This document shows positions 25,243 through 27,832 of a DNA stretch of 27,832 nt, piece after piece (the stretch's first letter is position 1; each line of letters begins with the position of its first letter). Location of the stretch: positions 1 to 27,832 of IMG/VR virus record IMGVR_UViG_3300008114_002635; one strand, given 5' to 3'. The position numbers were made by a program, and so were the translations under genes. The notes beneath the pieces are model-generated. The model searched no databases and had not been told where the DNA came from. It was given only the letters and a program-made list of their open reading frames with translations. The stretch is from a virus.

Positions 25243-25269
25243 AAATAGTAAAAAAAGTATTTAGATATA

Positions 25270-25277
25270 TATTTATT
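25270..25277 (+). promoter_or_regulatory. TATTTATT box before the LTKKGREL protein gene
   Basis: TATTTATT (7 of 8 matches to the box) in the 51-nt gap before the ATG at 25294. It is followed by GAGAAAG, a weak SD-like sequence at 25278-25284, with the start 9 nt further on. The geometry parallels the box at 16225. Confidence 0.4.
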
Positions 25278-25293
25278 GAGAAAGTAACACTAT

Positions 25294-25935
25294 ATGGCGT
25301 ATATCAACAATGAGATTATTACCGTGGATGCGGTGCTGACAAAAAAGGGTAGAGAACTACTCGCGGCAAATGGCGGTTTGAACATTACGTCATATGCTTT
25401 GGCTGATGACGAAATTGATTATCGCTTATATCAACCAAACCACCCACAGGGTTCTGCATATTACGACTTGGCAATTCGAAACACTCCTGTATTTGAAGCA
25501 TTTACCGATGAAACTCAATTGCTGAAATACAAACTTGTTACATTACCTTCTGGTCAAACTTCTATTCCTATTATCTCTCTTGGTCAAAGTGCCATTTATG
25601 TGGACAAGGATTATAAGGGCGAAGTTGTTATTGTTCCATCAACAAATCCAGTATATAACACAACTCTTGGATATACAGCAATATTAGCAAACAAGTCAGC
25701 TGGAACAATAATTGGCGAACAGCTACAAAACGTAAGCACTGCAACTATTCCAACATTTATTGGAGACGTATCTTCAACAACTGCACAAGTAAGCTTGGGT
25801 CTTCGTTTCCGCTTTGTTCCAAATTCATCACTAACACAAACATTGTCAACAAATCTAACAGTGGTTGGAAATGAAAGCGGTGGATCTGTCACAATTCCTG
25901 TTACTGTCACCGTAAAGGGATCAACAACGACTTAA
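25294..25935 (+). CDS. phage structural protein (213 aa)
   Basis: A 213-aa protein that is probably a baseplate or tail-tip component. The N-terminal block reads AYINNEIITVDAVLTKKGRELLAANGGLNITSYALADDEIDYRLY (residues 2-46) and then HPQGSAYYDLAIRNTPVFEAF. I associate this arrangement with structural proteins of T4-like phages, but the exact role is not known to me. Residues 110-213 are beta-rich with alternating Thr/Val and end VTIPVTVTVKG, suggesting an Ig-like or C-terminal beta sandwich. It begins a new unit after the 1,545-aa gene, with a box-like TATTTATT and GAGAAAG upstream, and lies 12 nt before the next gene. Confidence 0.75.
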   Translation: MAYINNEIITVDAVLTKKGRELLAANGGLNITSYALADDEIDYRLYQPNHPQGSAYYDLAIRNTPVFEAFTDETQLLKYKLVTLPSGQTSIPIISLGQSAIYVDKDYKGEVVIVPSTNPVYNTTLGYTAILANKSAGTIIGEQLQNVSTATIPTFIGDVSSTTAQVSLGLRFRFVPNSSLTQTLSTNLTVVGNESGGSVTIPVTVTVKGSTTT

Positions 25936-25947
25936 TAATTTAAAGCC

Positions 25948-27069
25948 ATGATTTTCAAGCAATTTGATACAACCGACATAGTGGCAGGAAGAACACAGCC
26001 AGTATCAACTGGGTTGTGGAGCGACGGTACCGCAAGCTGGGATTCCTTTTATACCAGCAGTCGTCAAGGTCAGCAGTCCTCCTCTTTATACGAGCCACTA
26101 AACGGTTTGTATTATACCAATGTATACGACGAGCCAACAGGTTCTGCAAATTCAGATATCTATTTTTCAATATCGTATGGACATTATGCAGGATCTGGCT
26201 CTTCGGCGTTTGACACAGGCTCGTCACAAGGAAGTTTGTTGTTCCCAACTAAGGCAATTTACAATCAATACAGAAACTTGTTGCTTGCTCCGGGTGATTC
26301 TAAATTCACCTTCGTAACATCTTCAGTATCTGGATCTGGTGTTGAGTCCGATGATATTTATGCAATTTCATTCAGAAACGCAAAATACAAGGATCGTTTA
26401 GATCCGGGACAATTTGAAATGACCCTAAGTGGATCTGGTGTTGGAGGTGTTGCAACAAGAATTACGGTAATCGACGATTCTCGTGACAATCCAGACACCG
26501 GAGTACAAAGCGGTGGTAAGAGATATAATCTTATCGTTGGAACATTGAGCACAGGTGCGGCACAGACAAGAAATTATCAAGGAATCGGTCTAATGTACCC
26601 AGACCTTGGTATTATTATCTTGAATCCAAAGAAAGTGCACGAACTAATTGGAAAAGTTGATGGATATTCATTATATTGGAATACATCAACAAATGAATGG
26701 GGTGCACAATTTGCTAGAATGAATTCATTATTGTTTAAAGCAATAGAATCTGGTGCAGATTTTGCAGGAATGAAAGCCAGAGTTACAGAGTATGTGCCCG
26801 CTCGACATTTCTTTGTAAGGGTTAAGAATCAAGAGTACAATTATAGTAATAATCCTACATTTGTAATCTCTGAGAATGATAATCCATCAAATTCTCAAGA
26901 TATTGGAAAATTGAGATTCACAGACTTTTACACCAATCCAAAGGTGTATATCACGACCGTTGGGCTATATAACGAAAGCAACGACCTTGTTGCTGTTGCG
27001 AAGTTAAGTCAGCCATTGCTGAAAGACTTCACCAACGAGTGCTTAATAAAGATAAAAATTGATGTTTGA
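25948..27069 (+). CDS. phage structural protein (373 aa)
   Basis: A 373-aa structural protein. The N-terminus (MIFKQFDTTDI) shares its pattern with the next gene (MIKQFSAGDI), suggesting a common attachment segment. The middle is Ser/Gly-rich (residues 35-80 and 120-160). The C-terminus (ARHFFVRVKNQEYNYSNNPTF, then PKVYITTVGLYNESNDLVAVAKLSQP, about 335-360) matches a block I associate with virion proteins of marine T4-like phages. A near-match to the box, TAATTTAA, lies 4 nt before its ATG. The 42-nt gap after its stop contains a short hairpin and an exact TATTTATA. Confidence 0.75.
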   Translation: MIFKQFDTTDIVAGRTQPVSTGLWSDGTASWDSFYTSSRQGQQSSSLYEPLNGLYYTNVYDEPTGSANSDIYFSISYGHYAGSGSSAFDTGSSQGSLLFPTKAIYNQYRNLLLAPGDSKFTFVTSSVSGSGVESDDIYAISFRNAKYKDRLDPGQFEMTLSGSGVGGVATRITVIDDSRDNPDTGVQSGGKRYNLIVGTLSTGAAQTRNYQGIGLMYPDLGIIILNPKKVHELIGKVDGYSLYWNTSTNEWGAQFARMNSLLFKAIESGADFAGMKARVTEYVPARHFFVRVKNQEYNYSNNPTFVISENDNPSNSQDIGKLRFTDFYTNPKVYITTVGLYNESNDLVAVAKLSQPLLKDFTNECLIKIKIDV

Positions 27070-27073
27070 GTTA

Positions 27074-27088
27074 GCGGGTAAATCCCGC
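27074..27088 (+). terminator. short GC hairpin after the 373-aa gene
   Basis: GCGGG and CCCGC form a perfect 5-bp stem around TAAAT, 5 nt after the stop codon. There is no T-run, so it is a weak attenuator or processing signal at best. It stands out as GC-rich in an AT-rich gap. Confidence 0.3.
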
Positions 27089-27098
27089 CTCAATCAAA

Positions 27099-27106
27099 TA
27101 TTTATA
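27099..27106 (+). promoter_or_regulatory. TATTTATA box before the last gene
   Basis: An exact TATTTATA that ends 5 nt (TCCAT) before the ATG at 27112. By T4 late-promoter geometry the +1 would be at the A of the start codon, giving a leaderless transcript. No SD is present. Confidence 0.5.
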
Positions 27107-27111
27107 TCCAT

Positions 27112-27832
27112 ATGATTAAGCAGTTCTCTGCGGGAGATATCACAGTCAGACCTTTTAGCACGTTCAAGAATTGGACTGTGCAGAGCATTGACTCATCTTC
27201 TGTAGATAAATATGGTTTCCCCACTTATTATAATAACCGTTGTGAGGTTAACTATGGTATTAGAACAAGTGCCTCATTCTTTCCATCCGAAAGTGTATAT
27301 TGGCAAGCTAGTATAGATCCAATAAACACATCTGGAAAATATGCCAGAAATATATGGAATTTGACAGATGCAATGTTCTACAAGAACTCAAGTGAGCCAA
27401 CTAAGTTGTTTGGTGTTGAATATTACACACAAGATCCAGAAACAGGAAAAAAGGAAATAAGAAAGATTGGAGATAGAATCGTCACATTAAATTTGAAGCA
27501 CAATGTTTGGGGAGAAAAGATTGTTCCAAACACAGTAAGAATTGTTGATGACTCAAATCCAAATAACACGCTATATGTGTTTGATGATGGATATACAAAC
27601 CTTTATGCAACAGGTGGGCATTTTCCATCGGCTGAAGAAATTGGGGCAGTAAGAGAATATTTGGCTACGCCATATTGGGTGACATCAAGTGGAGAATTTT
27701 ATGTTGTGTTTAACAATGGAACAACACAATCTGTTGATTTGACAAACGCCAAACAATATATGGCAATGGGACAACAAGTTATTTATGTTGAACCATCGAG
27801 TGGATCTTGGGCATGGGACACTTCCACTCATC
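27112..27832 (+). CDS. phage structural protein, 3' end outside the window
   Basis: An open reading frame of at least 240 codons with no stop before the window end, so the gene is partial at its 3' end. It begins MIKQFSAGDITVRPFSTFKNWTV, matching the opening pattern of the 373-aa protein (MI-x-KQF-x3-DI, with a later Ser-Thr and a W). The visible part is beta-rich, with abundant Asn, Tyr and Ser (EVNYGIRTSASFFPSESVYW, VTLNLKHNVWGEKIV), as in phage appendage proteins. A LYVFDDGYTNLYATGGHFPS segment ends the readable part. It is preceded by TATTTATA. It probably belongs to the baseplate/tail-fibre set; no specific T4 equivalent can be named. Confidence 0.8.
   Translation, partial: MIKQFSAGDITVRPFSTFKNWTVQSIDSSSVDKYGFPTYYNNRCEVNYGIRTSASFFPSESVYWQASIDPINTSGKYARNIWNLTDAMFYKNSSEPTKLFGVEYYTQDPETGKKEIRKIGDRIVTLNLKHNVWGEKIVPNTVRIVDDSNPNNTLYVFDDGYTNLYATGGHFPSAEEIGAVREYLATPYWVTSSGEFYVVFNNGTTQSVDLTNAKQYMAMGQQVIYVEPSSGSWAWDTSTH

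Noticed and set aside
26355-26362. TATTTATG inside the 373-aa gene as another late promoter
   Set aside because: One mismatch, inside a coding sequence, with no start codon at suitable distance; expected by chance in AT-rich DNA.
1-27832. tRNA genes, insertion sequences, integrase or attachment sites
   Set aside because: No cloverleaf, transposase, terminal inverted repeats or recombinase was visible. The window appears to be one continuous phage segment.

Overview
The window reads as part of the genome of a large, AT-rich tailed phage of the T4 superfamily (contractile-tail myovirus). The evidence is a run of T4-type baseplate genes in order: a gp5-like hub protein, gp25, gp6, then several large appendage or wedge proteins. 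Just upstream lies a gp55-like late sigma factor. All genes are on the + strand and tightly packed, with many ATGA or 1-4 nt junctions, and there are no tRNA or rRNA genes. Most starts have no clear Shine-Dalgarno sequence. The host cannot be named from the sequence; weak SD use and AT-richness would suit, for example, a Bacteroidota-like or cyanobacterial host, but this is inference.

Layout. (1) 1-7276: a small orphan ORF, then a seven-gene polycistron of sugar enzymes: a GT60/GlcNAc-type transferase, two tandem paralogous GT-B transferases, a GT25-type transferase, a probable GT-A protein with a DVD motif, a GT11 alpha-1,2-fucosyltransferase and UDP-galactopyranose mutase (Glf). (2) 7277-9915: a chaperone block of Hsp20 and full-length DnaK. 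A perfect 13-bp inverted repeat lies in the dnaK promoter region, and a structured 3' region ends in a strong intrinsic terminator. (3) 9916-13467: a four-TM coiled-coil protein with a Pro-Thr repeat tail, peptide deformylase, two small proteins and the sigma factor, which has a Lys-rich, AT-hook-bearing N-terminal extension. (4) 13497-27832: virion and baseplate genes, the last one cut by the window edge.

How the genes may work together. The sigma factor probably directs transcription of the structural block. A recurrent TATTTATA box lies in each right-half gap of 29 nt or more, sometimes only 4-5 nt before the start codon. DnaK and Hsp20 may support folding of the very large tail proteins. 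The sugar operon could build an O-linked, galactofuranose- and fucose-containing glycan on virion proteins, several of which are very Ser/Thr-rich, or it could alter the host surface. The choice between these is inference.

No intergenic stretch exceeds 160 bp. The sugar operon, the dnaK operator-like element and the TATTTATA boxes are the most interesting points.
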